Source of the DNA: Christensenellaceae bacterium | GTDB taxonomy: Bacteria > Bacillota > Clostridia > Christensenellales > Borkfalkiaceae | Assembly (NCBI GenBank): GCA_016295005.1 | Contig: JAEDMA010000008.1 | Span: 1 to 23,653, forward strand | DNA length: 23,653 nucleotides | Direction: 5' to 3' | In this document: positions 23,462 to 23,653 of the stretch, piece after piece | How positions within the stretch are numbered: position 1 is the stretch's first letter | Layout: the number at the start of each line of letters is the position of its first letter | Notes under the pieces: generated by a model | Databases searched by the model: none | Told to the model about the DNA's origin: nothing | The model's input: only the letters and a program-made list of their open reading frames with translations | Position numbers and translations under genes: made by a program

Positions 23462-23653
23462 GAGTCAAAGAACGTTTCGCCGTCAAATAAACGTTTTTAA
23501 TCCTGCGTTTTACGATTAAAACCGAGAAAAAGCCGTTTTTTACAATAAAAAATCGTCGTCTGCAAAAAATAACCTGCTTTCCGCCGCGGTTAAAAAATAA
23601 GGCTATGTCACAACAAACAGTTGATAAATAGCCATTTTTATAGGGGAGTATCA
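23462..23653. other. Intergenic stretch at the window edge, no gene recognised
   Basis: I see no coding frame with a ribosome binding site here. The stretch is AT-rich with short inverted repeats: AACGTTT (23471-23477) with AAACGTT (23489-23495), and a two-step hairpin formed by GGCTAT (23601-23606) with ATAGCC (23628-23633) enclosing CAAC/GTTG. AGGGGAG at 23642-23648 looks like a plus-strand ribosome binding site for a gene starting just past the window. Together with the gene-free leader at 23212-23410 it makes up the only long stretch without a gene. Confidence 0.5.

Noticed and set aside
1..23653. tRNA, rRNA genes and CRISPR arrays
   Set aside because: None were recognised on either strand; the only direct repeats are the 51-bp pair and the small tandem duplication at 19341-19364.

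Overview
The window reads as chromosomal DNA of a Gram-positive anaerobe of the Clostridia type. Ribosome binding sites are AGGAGG-like, the heat-shock genes are in the Firmicutes order hrcA-grpE-dnaK-dnaJ-prmA-mtaB with a CIRCE operator, the lipoprotein and sugar-importer families are Firmicutes types, and promoters have sigma-A-like TTGACA/TATAAT elements. The style of the short 'MKKYxKPE' peptide and the Gly-Cys C-terminal tails suggest an uncultured gut-type lineage (Christensenellales-like is my guess), but no marker here fixes the genus.

Layout. (1) Positions 1-229, minus: the first 76 codons of a DegT/DnrJ/EryC1-type aminotransferase cut by the window edge, with its own promoter at 321-349. 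(2) 467-8301, minus: an eight-gene stress and housekeeping operon hrcA-grpE-dnaK-dnaJ-prmA-mtaB-HIT-ybaK with a near-consensus promoter and a lopsided CIRCE. (3) 8340-20409, minus: a roughly 12 kb glycan-use operon. In transcription order it holds two LplB/LplC-type sugar ABC permeases, a lipoprotein solute-binding protein, a surface-anchored sialidase-superfamily protein, a secreted protein carrying an unfamiliar ~255-residue module, a 38-codon micro-ORF, a second surface-anchored protein with two more copies of the module, a cytoplasmic sialidase-superfamily protein and a nucleoside-hydrolase-fold enzyme. It ends at a strong hairpin terminator. (4) 20432-21411, plus: a divergent AraC-family regulator. 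(5) 21418-23453, minus: two SGNH/GDSL hydrolase genes, one lipoprotein and one cytoplasmic, each with its own promoter. (6) 23462-23653: no gene recognised; a hairpin and a ribosome binding site at the very end hint that a gene or mobile element starts just outside.

The parts of 3-5 are tied together by DNA. A ~28-bp motif (AAAACTG...AATATT...TTG) lies exactly 5 bp upstream of the -35 position of three promoters: the importer/glycan operon and both SGNH genes. All three have a poor -35, a 17-bp spacer and an extended -10 (TGnTAYAAT). This is the pattern expected of activator-dependent promoters, and the AraC gene between them is the obvious candidate activator. At the divergent region the same site overlaps the araC -35, so binding there should also repress araC.

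Inferred logic: anchored and secreted proteins bind and trim a glycan outside the cell, SGNH enzymes remove acyl groups, the LplABC-type importer (its ATPase is not encoded here) takes up the product, and the cytoplasmic propeller protein and nucleoside-hydrolase-fold enzyme finish it. The substrate is unknown. No sialic-acid catabolic genes are present, and the surface propeller lacks the arginine of the usual sialidase RIP motif, so sialic acid is not a safe guess. The most novel items are the triplicated module, the shared Gly-x-Gly-Cys-x-Ser C-terminal tail, the three-promoter operator, and a one-base frameshift in the signal peptide of the large module protein.
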